This document shows positions 14,791-22,736 of a stretch of DNA of 64,000 nucleotides, one piece after another; position 1 is the stretch's first letter; each line of letters begins with the position of its first letter. Source of the stretch: an uncultured Prolixibacteraceae bacterium (GTDB lineage: Bacteria; Bacteroidota; Bacteroidia; Bacteroidales; Prolixibacteraceae); assembly GCA_937915865.1 (NCBI GenBank), contig CALGIG010000111.1, positions 1-64,000 of the forward strand. Reading direction: 5' to 3'. A program made the translations under genes and the position numbers. The notes under the pieces were generated by a model that saw only the letters and a program-made list of their open reading frames with translations, was not told where the DNA came from and did not search any database.

Positions 14791-14827
14791 GGCACTAGTT
14801 ATCAGAAATTAGCTAATAACCAGTGCC
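14791..14827. terminator. Hairpin between convergent genes
   Basis: GGCACTAGTTAT (14791-14802) pairs with ATAACCAGTGCC (14816-14827) with one internal mismatch. It lies between two stop codons but lacks a good U-run on either strand. Confidence 0.5.
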
Positions 14828-14836
14828 TTTAGTCAT

Positions 14837-17290
14837 CTAATCATCATCCTCAACTTTCTCCTTCGAAAAGAAAGCTGCATGAACCGGAGCGGGGCATTTG
14901 CTGCCGAGCCCATGGATGGCTGCCCAAATTACTTCGTTGAACTGAGCGTCTGGAATACGGTCTTCTTTGCTGAAATCGAACTTTTCACTCAGTTTTGATA
15001 ATTTGCTGACATCCTTATTTTTTAGGTTTAAATCAATTTGGTTTGGTAACGATTTAAATGCCGGGTGATTTGCGGTTTTATCGAAGCAGCGCCAAAGTGG
15101 TTCGGCTGATGCGTCGTATTGGCTCATCGGTGGTAAGCCTAAAACCAGTTCGATAGTACGAAGTGCCGACGAGGTTGAGTACATGGTATGGTCGACAAAT
15201 CCTTGTTTTACGAATCCACCAGCAATATAGGCTGTCGAACGGTGAGCATCAACATGATCGGGACCATTTTGTGCATCATCTTCAACAATAATAACCAAGC
15301 TTTCCTTCCATATTGGTGAGTGACTCAGGTATTCAATAAATAATCCGCAGGCAAGGTCATTATCGGCAGCATGCGCTTTCGGCGTTGGCTTGCCTACGCG
15401 CAAACCTTCTGTGTGGTCATTGGCAAACCTGATTGTATTGAGTTGCGGAACTTTTCCTGAGGCCAACAACGATTCAAAATCTTTTTTCCACATAAAAAAT
15501 CTTGAAGTGTCGCGGATGCTTAGTTCAAATCCTGTATAGCCAGGTAAGAAATGATCGACCAACGCCGGAATGTTGGCTTTGTATGGATCAGAAATAAATT
15601 CGCCATAACTACGGTACGAAACGCCCATTCGTTTGCATTGATCCCATAAAAACACTTTGCTATTTGCTATTTCACGTTCGGCTTCACCCGGATATGAACC
15701 TCCACGTCCGCCATAACTGGTTGGCCAGTTCTTTTCGAGGTAGTCGGTTGCATAAGCTCCCATCGTCCAGTTATGTCCATCTGCGCTCACTTCACCATCA
15801 ACATAAAAATTATCGAGCAAAACAAATTGTTTGGCAACGGCGTGTAGGTTGGGGGTCACTTTCTTCCCAAAAAGAACCAGTGTCGAATCTCCATTCCCCT
15901 CAGGAATATCGCCTAAAACCTGGTCGTAAGTTCGGTTCTCTTTGATTACATAGAACACATATTTAATTGGAGATGGTTCACCAACTTTCATCGGGATTGG
16001 GTTTCCTTCTTCTCCCGAAGAAACCATTTCTTTCTCCTTATGGTAAGGAGTGTTGTCGTAAACAGCTTTTGAGAAAGTACTAAGTTGTTGATCTGATGGT
16101 GTATTGAAACATTGCAATGTTCCGCGAAACAAACCGCCAATATATTGAACTTTTATGTTCTTGTTACTAAGTTCTTTATGGTGCTCCACTTCTTCTTCCT
16201 TAGCAATTGGGCTTGGACCGTAAGGGTTGGCTTTTGAGGTTGTGCCTTTTCCGTTTGCTACAAATACTGAATTGTTTATTACCTTAACGCTTGTTGGATA
16301 CCAGGCTGTTGGAATAAATCCTTTGCTGAAACTTTTCCCTGGATGACTAACGTCGAAAACGGCGAGGCAATTGTTGTCGGCGTTGGCGATATAAAGAGTT
16401 TTTTCATCGGTACTGAGTGTAACTGCATTGGTTGTTGAGCCCGATGGAGAGTCGGGAAATAGTGCTGAGTTTAATACTTCAATAACTCGATTTTGTTCCG
16501 TCGAAATTACCGACACCGAATTGTCGTTGGCATTGCAAACAAAAAGGTATTTGCCATTTCTGGTCATACATAAATCATTGGGGTTATCGCCAACCGGAAT
16601 CCAACCGGCCATTTGTTGTTTACGGGTGTCGAATTTTACTACTTTATCGCAACCCCAACATGTAGCGTATAACATCTTATTGTCAGCAGAAAGAATGCAG
16701 GTATACCCCTCGCCTCCAAGCGAAAACTGTGATTTTATTTTTTTTTCGTTTAAATCGTACACATATAAAGAGTTGTTTTCCTTGGTAACAGCGTATAGTA
16801 AATTTTGATTATCATCAACCGCAATTCCGGCGATGGATATTTTTTCAGGCCATGGTTTGCCAATTGTTAACGTATCGTGTGGCAAAAGCTTGTTGTTTTT
16901 AACCTGAAACCGAACGATCCAATTGTCGTTTCCTCCTGATGCGTACAGGTATTTCCCATCTTTGGAGAATGTTAACCCGAGCCAGCTTTTTTTCATGACT
17001 ACCGAGTCGAGTAATAGCATTTTTTCTGCATCAATCAGGTGAATGCCCTGATCACTTTGCCCGTTATTGGTTACCGCAAGTAACTTTCCTGAAGGAGAAA
17101 CAGCCATATTTAATGGCAAATCACCTAAAGGAATGAGTTTTCCCACTGGCGAAAGTTTCCATCCATTTGGAAGCAAAACACGTGTTGTTTCAATTTCTTT
17201 CAGTGTTTGTCCGTGAACCTTAAAATTCAGGATAAAAATCAGACTTGCGACAAGAGAAACAACAGCTAATTTTTTTATTAAATGATTCAT
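14837..17290 (-). CDS. Beta-propeller (YncE-like) / phosphoesterase fusion, secreted
   Basis: 817 residues. An N-terminal signal (LAVVSLVASLIFILNF) is followed by a seven-bladed propeller of YncE type (repeats such as MAVSPSGKLLAVTNNG, LTFSKDGKYLYASGG, CMTRNGKYLFVCNAND, LSTDEKTLYIANADN) up to about residue 365. Then comes an alkaline-phosphatase-superfamily phosphoesterase domain (PF04185 type; YVFYVIKENRTYDQVLGD, DGHNWTMGAYATDY, IIVEDDAQNGPDHVDAHRS carrying metal-binding D/H residues). It is likely a periplasmic or surface phosphodiesterase/phosphatase; the substrate is unknown. It lies 31 bp after the sugar porter gene and is probably co-transcribed with it. Confidence 0.87.
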   Translation of the reverse strand: MNHLIKKLAVVSLVASLIFILNFKVHGQTLKEIETTRVLLPNGWKLSPVGKLIPLGDLPLNMAVSPSGKLLAVTNNGQSDQGIHLIDAEKMLLLDSVVMKKSWLGLTFSKDGKYLYASGGNDNWIVRFQVKNNKLLPHDTLTIGKPWPEKISIAGIAVDDNQNLLYAVTKENNSLYVYDLNEKKIKSQFSLGGEGYTCILSADNKMLYATCWGCDKVVKFDTRKQQMAGWIPVGDNPNDLCMTRNGKYLFVCNANDNSVSVISTEQNRVIEVLNSALFPDSPSGSTTNAVTLSTDEKTLYIANADNNCLAVFDVSHPGKSFSKGFIPTAWYPTSVKVINNSVFVANGKGTTSKANPYGPSPIAKEEEVEHHKELSNKNIKVQYIGGLFRGTLQCFNTPSDQQLSTFSKAVYDNTPYHKEKEMVSSGEEGNPIPMKVGEPSPIKYVFYVIKENRTYDQVLGDIPEGNGDSTLVLFGKKVTPNLHAVAKQFVLLDNFYVDGEVSADGHNWTMGAYATDYLEKNWPTSYGGRGGSYPGEAEREIANSKVFLWDQCKRMGVSYRSYGEFISDPYKANIPALVDHFLPGYTGFELSIRDTSRFFMWKKDFESLLASGKVPQLNTIRFANDHTEGLRVGKPTPKAHAADNDLACGLFIEYLSHSPIWKESLVIIVEDDAQNGPDHVDAHRSTAYIAGGFVKQGFVDHTMYSTSSALRTIELVLGLPPMSQYDASAEPLWRCFDKTANHPAFKSLPNQIDLNLKNKDVSKLSKLSEKFDFSKEDRIPDAQFNEVIWAAIHGLGSKCPAPVHAAFFSKEKVEDDD

Positions 17291-17321
17291 GTTGGTGGTT
17301 ATTAACTAAAATGGATAACTA

Positions 17322-18647
17322 CTATTTAATTAGTTCTTTTTGCAAAGCTTCGAGCGACTTACCTTTGGTTTCGACATACATAAATTTGACAACGAAGAAT
17401 TGAAGGAACATCATCGCAGCAAAAAACAAAAATGGATATCCGCCTGACTTCTCAGCCATTACAGGGAAGGTCCAGGAAACGACAGCCGCCATGGCCCAAT
17501 GCGTAAAACTTCCGAGCGCCTGTCCTTTGGATCTGACTGAATTTGGAAATACTTCGCTGATATATACCCAAATAACAGCTCCCTGCGAAAATCCGAAAAA
17601 AGCAATATAGCCCACTAATAGCCAAACCAGTAAGTATTGATGACTGTTAGTTAAAAAGATAAATGCCACACCAGCAAGGGAGCTTGCAGTTCCGATTGAT
17701 CCGATGAGCAGCAAAAGCTTACGGCCAACTTTATCTATTATTGTCATAGCTAACATGGTAAAAACCAAATTTGTTGCGCCAATGGCAACACTCTGCAAAT
17801 CGCCCGACACCTTATTGAACCCAGCTTGTGCAAATATGTCATTCAGGTAATATAACAGACCATTTATTCCTGAGAGTTGATTGAACATCGCAATTGATAC
17901 AGCCAGAAAAATTGGGTAACTGAATTTTTTACTGAAAAGAATTTCTTTTCCCACCTTTTTTTCAGTTTCAATTGATTCCTGTATTTCAGCAATTTCTTTT
18001 TCAACGAATTCTTCGCCTGTAATTTTCAGAACCAACCGGGCTTCATCAACAAGCCCAATCTTAATTAACCATCGAGGACTGCGAGGTATAAAAAACAAAG
18101 TAACAAAAAATAATATGGAGGGAATTGCCATAACCCCTAGTTTCCATCGCCATTCGGCTTCTCCAAGTTCGAAAAGACCAACAAGATAATTTGAAAAATA
18201 AGCCATCAGAATTCCCAAAACCACATTAAACTGGAACATCCCAACCAGCCGGCCCCTGAATCTGGCTGGCGCAATTTCTGCAATATACATAGGCCCAACT
18301 ACTGAGACACCACCTACTGCAATTCCTCCCAAAAATCGAAAAAGTAACAACGACATCCAGTTGAAAGCAAAAGCACACCCAAGAGCCGAGATGGCATAGA
18401 ATGCTGCCAAATAAAACAGAACCTGCCGTCTGCCATATTTGTCAGCAGGTTTACCAACCACTATTGTTCCGATGATGGTACCAATGAGGGCTATGGCAAC
18501 AGTAAAACCGAGCCAGAATTTATCCAGATCGAAAAGTTTTTCCAAAGCAGAAGTAGCTCCTGAAATAACAGCAGTGTCGAATCCGAAAAGAAATCCCCCA
18601 AGGGCAGCTGTAAGTGTTATGAAAATCAGTCGTTTGTTGAGGACCAT
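17322..18647 (-). CDS. MFS sugar porter (XylE/GLUT-like)
   Basis: 441 residues with about 12 membrane segments. Sugar-porter signatures are present: GFLFGFDTAVISGA in TM1, GKPADKYGRR after TM2, a PxSPRWL motif (IPRSPRWLI) after TM6, the QLSGINGLLYY motif in TM7, DKVGRK after TM8, and a final VETKGKSLE (PETKG variant with V for P). It imports a hexose or pentose with protons across the inner membrane. It is first gene of a two-gene unit with the propeller/phosphoesterase protein, which suggests that sugar released outside may be taken up here (inference). Confidence 0.92.
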   Translation of the reverse strand: MVLNKRLIFITLTAALGGFLFGFDTAVISGATSALEKLFDLDKFWLGFTVAIALIGTIIGTIVVGKPADKYGRRQVLFYLAAFYAISALGCAFAFNWMSLLLFRFLGGIAVGGVSVVGPMYIAEIAPARFRGRLVGMFQFNVVLGILMAYFSNYLVGLFELGEAEWRWKLGVMAIPSILFFVTLFFIPRSPRWLIKIGLVDEARLVLKITGEEFVEKEIAEIQESIETEKKVGKEILFSKKFSYPIFLAVSIAMFNQLSGINGLLYYLNDIFAQAGFNKVSGDLQSVAIGATNLVFTMLAMTIIDKVGRKLLLLIGSIGTASSLAGVAFIFLTNSHQYLLVWLLVGYIAFFGFSQGAVIWVYISEVFPNSVRSKGQALGSFTHWAMAAVVSWTFPVMAEKSGGYPFLFFAAMMFLQFFVVKFMYVETKGKSLEALQKELIK

Positions 18648-18676
18648 TTTGTGAAAATTAAGTTAGTGGTTCTTGT

Positions 18677-18684
18677 CAAATTTA
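18677..18684 (-). promoter_or_regulatory. -7 box (TAAATTTG) for the sugar porter operon
   Basis: On the minus strand TAAATTTG matches TAnnTTTG, 30 nt upstream of ATG 18647. No clear -33 box. Confidence 0.4.
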
Positions 18685-18865
18685 GCAAATAATGCTTTTG
18701 TGGTTGGTAATTTAGTTGTTTAATTTTCTCAAAATTTGGGCATTTGTTAAAAGAAGTTAAATAGTTGGTGCAACCGTTTTTTTACCTCAATTCAGAATAA
18801 GGGTAAGTTTAAGTTAAGCTGTTTTATTAATGTATTGCGGAAATTTTTTTTCATAAGTTTGTTTT

Positions 18866-18930
18866 GGTTTTAAGACTTTAGGGGATTAGAACTTTGAAGG
18901 GCAGGAGAAATTCTTGCCCTTTTCTTTTTT
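18866..18930 (+). ncRNA. Putative small RNA ended by an orphan terminator
   Basis: A TAAGTTTG box at 18854-18861 matches the -7 consensus. About 36-40 nt downstream is a terminator with no gene before it on this strand. A transcript of about 65 nt would start near 18866. It contains no credible open frame. Sequence and family are not recognised; the remainder of 18648-19032 holds only promoters. Confidence 0.3.
18897..18930 (+). terminator. Orphan terminator
   Basis: AAGGGCA (18897-18903) pairs with TGCCCTT (18915-18921) and is followed by TTCTTTTTT. The upstream plus-strand DNA is gene-free back to the divergent porter gene. Confidence 0.7.
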
Positions 18931-18977
18931 ATGAATTCTTTTATTTTGAACCTAACATTAATCCGACTCGTTCTGGT

Positions 18978-18985
18978 TATCTTTG
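18978..18985 (+). promoter_or_regulatory. -7 box (TATCTTTG) for the phosphohexomutase gene
   Basis: TATCTTTG matches TAnnTTTG, 47 nt upstream of ATG 19033 and downstream of the orphan terminator, so it should be the gene's own promoter. No -33 match. Confidence 0.45.
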
Positions 18986-19032
18986 TAGAAAAGTACAAAT
19001 AGTTTAAAATTCTAAATAAAACATAAAGATTT

Positions 19033-20418
19033 ATGACACTGATAAAATCGATATCCGGAATTCGCGGAACAATTGGAGGTCAGCCTGGCGAGGGTTTAAG
19101 CCCGCTGGATGTGGTAAAATACACAGCAGCGTACGCCCATTGGGCAAAACAACAACATCCCGGACAAACAATTACGATTGTCGTTGGCCGCGACGCCCGT
19201 ATTTCAGGACAGATGGTAAAATCGCTTGTTGTTGCAACTCTTTCAGGCATGGGGTGTATGGTTGTCGATTTAGGTCTGGCTACCACACCAACTACCGAAA
19301 TAGCTGTAAAAGAAGAATCGGCTCAGGGTGGCATCATTTTAACAGCCAGCCACAACCCCAAACAATGGAATGCACTTAAATTACTTAACCAGGATGGCGA
19401 GTTCCTGAATGCAGATGAAGGTGCTAAAGTTCTTGAAATAGCAGAGCAAGAGGCTTATCAGTTTTCTCCTGTCGATGAATTGGGCGAGATTTTCCAAAAA
19501 GATTATACCGATATTCACATACAACAAGTCATTGACCTCGATTTAGTTGATGTTGAGGCCATTCGAAAAGCGAATTTTAAAGTAGCAGTTGATGCCGTAA
19601 ATTCGGTTGGAGGAATTGTTATACCTAAGCTATTAAAAACTTTGGGTGTAAAGGAAGTTGTTGAAATCAATTGCGATGCAACAGGCCATTTTGCTCATAC
19701 CCCTGAACCTCTTCCCGAAAACTTGGTTGAAACATCTGAAATTATTAGGGAATCAGGTGTTGATGTTGGTTTTGTTGTCGATCCTGATGTGGACCGTTTA
19801 GCCATTATCTCCGAAGATGGATCGATGTTTAATGAAGAATATTCGCTGGTTTCTATTGCCGATTATGTGTTGAGCCAAACTCCTGGTAATACGGTTTCCA
19901 ATTTATCATCGTCGCGTGCTTTACGAGTTGTGACAGAAAAACGTGGTGGAAGTTATGCTGCCGCAGCTGTTGGCGAAGTAAATGTGGTTGCTAAAATGAA
20001 GGCTACCAACGCTGTTATTGGAGGTGAAGGTAATGGTGGAATTATTTATCCAGCATCGCATTATGGTCGCGACTCATTAGTAGGTGTTGGGTTATTTTTA
20101 AGTCTGTTGGCAAAATCAGGATTGAAATGTTCGGAATTGCGCAGGACTTATCCTGATTATTTTATATCGAAGAATAAAATTGAATTGACTCCTGATATTG
20201 ATGTGGATGCTGTTCTGGTGAAAATGAAGCAAAAATATCAACATGAACAGGTTACGGATATTGATGGCGTTAAAATTGATTTTGCTGATTGTTGGGTTCA
20301 TCTCCGAAAATCGAATACCGAACCGATCATCCGAATTTATGCCGAAGCTCCTGCCATGGATGAAGCTGATCGGCTGGCGCAAACTATTATTCAGGATATT
20401 CAAAATTTGATAGCTTGA
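19033..20418 (+). CDS. glmM: Phosphoglucosamine mutase-type phosphohexomutase
   Basis: 461 residues, normal for the alpha-D-phosphohexomutase family. SGIRGTIGG opens the protein. The phosphoserine loop TASHNPKQWNALK has S106. The metal loop DPDVDRLA is near 256, the sugar loop GEGNGG is near 335, and the phosphate-binding loop RKSNTEPIIRIYAEA is near 430. It converts glucosamine-6-phosphate to glucosamine-1-phosphate on the way to UDP-GlcNAc for peptidoglycan and LPS; a phosphomannomutase/phosphoglucomutase activity cannot be excluded from sequence alone. GlmM is the best call because of the opening motif and length typical of Bacteroidota GlmM. Single gene between its own promoter box and a strong terminator. 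Confidence 0.85.
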   Translation: MTLIKSISGIRGTIGGQPGEGLSPLDVVKYTAAYAHWAKQQHPGQTITIVVGRDARISGQMVKSLVVATLSGMGCMVVDLGLATTPTTEIAVKEESAQGGIILTASHNPKQWNALKLLNQDGEFLNADEGAKVLEIAEQEAYQFSPVDELGEIFQKDYTDIHIQQVIDLDLVDVEAIRKANFKVAVDAVNSVGGIVIPKLLKTLGVKEVVEINCDATGHFAHTPEPLPENLVETSEIIRESGVDVGFVVDPDVDRLAIISEDGSMFNEEYSLVSIADYVLSQTPGNTVSNLSSSRALRVVTEKRGGSYAAAAVGEVNVVAKMKATNAVIGGEGNGGIIYPASHYGRDSLVGVGLFLSLLAKSGLKCSELRRTYPDYFISKNKIELTPDIDVDAVLVKMKQKYQHEQVTDIDGVKIDFADCWVHLRKSNTEPIIRIYAEAPAMDEADRLAQTIIQDIQNLIA

Positions 20419-20421
20419 TGT

Positions 20422-20463
20422 AAAAAATGATCCGATCTTTCTCAAAAGATCGGATCATTTTTT
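20422..20463. terminator. Bidirectional terminator, convergent genes
   Basis: A perfect 19-bp stem (20422-20440 with 20445-20463) around a CTCA loop, with A-run and T-run on either side, serves both glmM and dsbD. The arm core GATCCGATCTTT is shared with the palindrome at 6363-6404. Confidence 0.9.
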
Positions 20464-22511
20464 TAATTATATGCTTCAGCTCCTGAGTCCAGAAATTTTT
20501 TGAAAGCTTCAATGTCCAAATCATAAGCTTTGGGTGAAACCAGTAGATTCCCATTCGAATCAAGAATGACATAATAAGGCTGAGAATTGGTGTTGAATTT
20601 CTCGGTCTGAATCTCTGAATTTTTCTTCCCTAAAAGTTTTACCTGTTTCCCCGATTTATTGGTGTACCATTCGTTTTGAGGCATTTCTATTACCTTGTCG
20701 TCAACATAAAGCGCAACCAACACGAAATTTTCTTGCAGACGTTTTAAAACTCCCGGATCACTCCAAACCCGGTTTTCCATTTCGCGGCAATTGGTGCATC
20801 CATGGCCTGTAAAATCAACGAATAGAGGTTTTTTAAGATCTTTTGAAACTTTTAATGCCTGGTCAAAATCAAAATAGCCTTGAAGCCCATGTGGAAGTTT
20901 CAGTTTGCTGGCATATTTAGGTTGTTCTGTTAAATTTCCTGTGGCAACAGAAGGGCCGCCGCCCTGATTTTCACGAACAATAGCATTTATATCAAAATCC
21001 TGCGTTTCAGTTGGTGGCAACCATCCCGAAATGGCTTTCAATGGAGCGCCGAACAGTCCTGGAATGAGATAAACCACGAAAGTGAAAGTAACAATTATCA
21101 ACAATAGGCGAGGGAAAGAACGTACTACGGGATAGTCACTATCATGAGGAAATTTGATCTTTCCAAGGAGATAAAATCCCATCATCGCGAAAATCACAAT
21201 CCAGAAGCCGAGGTAAACTTCGCGGTCGAGAATTCCCCAATGATAAGTTTGATCGGGTACATTCAGAAATTTAAGGGCAAATGCCAGTTCTATAAAACCA
21301 ATCACAACTTTAACCGAATTGAGCCACCCGCCTGATTTCGGCATTTTGTTCAGCCAGCTTGGAAAGAATGCAAAAAGTGTAAACGGAATAGCAAAAGCCA
21401 GCGAAAATCCAAGCATGCCAACAACAGGTTTCAGAATTTGGCCCCCAACAGCTTGCACCACAACAGTTCCCACAATTGGTCCGGTACACGAGAAAGAAAC
21501 CAGCACCAAGGTAAAAGCCATGAAAATAGTTCCCATTATTCCTCCCTGATCTTCTTTTTGCACGCTTTTGTTAATCAACCAGCTTGGCATTACAATCTCG
21601 AAATAGCCAAAAAATGAGGCCGCAAAAACAACAAAAATCAAGAAAAAAAGTACATTGGGCAACCAATGTGTGCTAAGCCAGTTGCCAAAATCAGCGCCAA
21701 AAAGAACCGAAATCAATACGCCAAATATCACGTAAATGGCAACAATTGAGATCCCATAAACCAATGCCTGGAATTTTCCTTTCGATCCACTTTTCATAAA
21801 GAATGAAACAGTCATTGGAATCATTGGGAATACACATGGCGTTAAGATTGCCAGCAACCCCCAGGCAAAAGCCTGAATGAAGAACCACCATAGAGAACGG
21901 TTATTCCCGGAAAAGTCGTCATTCGAGGCGGTTGGTTTAACTATTGTTTTTGTTTCAGTTATTGTTTGCGAAATAGTGGAACTTTCCTGGTTCGAAGTAC
22001 TTAAGGCTGTTTCCTGCTTTACTTCGGTGGCCTTTGCTTGAGCAGTTGAGGCTGGTACCTCAAATGAAAATTCGGTTTCACCTGGCACGCAGGTTTCTTC
22101 ATTGCAAGCCTGGAAATTGATTGTTCCGCTTACTGTTACCGGTTTTGAGTTGGTAAGTTTAATTTTTTGGATAAAAGTTGCTGTTTTATCAAAGTATTTC
22201 ACCTTCATTTTAAACATCTCGTCGAAAACTTCCTTTGGAGTTGGTTCCAATGTTTTTCCATTTCCTTCAAGTTGAACTCCTTCCAATTTGGTAAATACAA
22301 ATTCTGTTGGCATTGGCCCGCCGTCTGGCAAATACTGAGAATATAAATGCCATCCATTATCAATGGAGGCAATGAAATGTAATTCGGCTATGTTTTCACC
22401 CGTTACCTTGGTCTTAAATTCCCATTTTACTGGAGTTTGTATTTGCGCCTGAGTAATCAGAACTGATAAAATGAGGAAGATAAATGTAAAAGTTTTTGAA
22501 ATTAATTTCAT
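20463..22511 (-). CDS. dsbD: Thiol:disulfide interchange protein DsbD
   Basis: 682 residues in three parts. A signal peptide (FTFIFLILSVLITQAQ) leads into an N-terminal periplasmic immunoglobulin-like domain with redox cysteines (FQACNEETCVPGE). A central eight-helix membrane domain has conserved prolines and cysteines (LAILTPCVFPMIPMT and SFSCTGPIVG). A C-terminal thioredoxin-like domain carries CTNC (DFTGHGCTNCREME). It carries electrons from cytoplasmic thioredoxin across the inner membrane to reduce periplasmic disulfides. The three cysteine pairs are all present. It ends on a shared terminator with glmM. Confidence 0.92.
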   Translation of the reverse strand: MKLISKTFTFIFLILSVLITQAQIQTPVKWEFKTKVTGENIAELHFIASIDNGWHLYSQYLPDGGPMPTEFVFTKLEGVQLEGNGKTLEPTPKEVFDEMFKMKVKYFDKTATFIQKIKLTNSKPVTVSGTINFQACNEETCVPGETEFSFEVPASTAQAKATEVKQETALSTSNQESSTISQTITETKTIVKPTASNDDFSGNNRSLWWFFIQAFAWGLLAILTPCVFPMIPMTVSFFMKSGSKGKFQALVYGISIVAIYVIFGVLISVLFGADFGNWLSTHWLPNVLFFLIFVVFAASFFGYFEIVMPSWLINKSVQKEDQGGIMGTIFMAFTLVLVSFSCTGPIVGTVVVQAVGGQILKPVVGMLGFSLAFAIPFTLFAFFPSWLNKMPKSGGWLNSVKVVIGFIELAFALKFLNVPDQTYHWGILDREVYLGFWIVIFAMMGFYLLGKIKFPHDSDYPVVRSFPRLLLIIVTFTFVVYLIPGLFGAPLKAISGWLPPTETQDFDINAIVRENQGGGPSVATGNLTEQPKYASKLKLPHGLQGYFDFDQALKVSKDLKKPLFVDFTGHGCTNCREMENRVWSDPGVLKRLQENFVLVALYVDDKVIEMPQNEWYTNKSGKQVKLLGKKNSEIQTEKFNTNSQPYYVILDSNGNLLVSPKAYDLDIEAFKKFLDSGAEAYN

Positions 22512-22537
22512 ATTGAAATATCTATATATTTACTTTG

Positions 22538-22545
22538 CAAAAGTA
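22538..22545 (-). promoter_or_regulatory. -7 box (TACTTTTG) for dsbD
   Basis: Minus-strand TACTTTTG matches TAnnTTTG 27 nt upstream of ATG 22511; no -33 match. Confidence 0.4.
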
Positions 22546-22696
22546 ACGATTGGTTTAGAAACTTGTTTAGTGTTTTTGATTTTGATATTTATAATTTTTG
22601 TTAACAAATGTAGAAACTAAAAATTAACATCAGTTTATAAAATACGTTGTTAACAAATGTTTGGAATATGCGATTCGCCAGTAATAGGTGTTTTTG

Positions 22697-22704
22697 TACA
22701 TTTG
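22697..22704 (+). promoter_or_regulatory. -7 box (TACATTTG) for the DUF5916 gene
   Basis: TACATTTG matches TAnnTTTG 33 nt upstream of ATG 22737; TTTG at 22660 is too far away to be a good -33 box. Confidence 0.42.
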
Positions 22705-22736
22705 ACAATCCTAATAACCCATAACCGAACCTGAAT

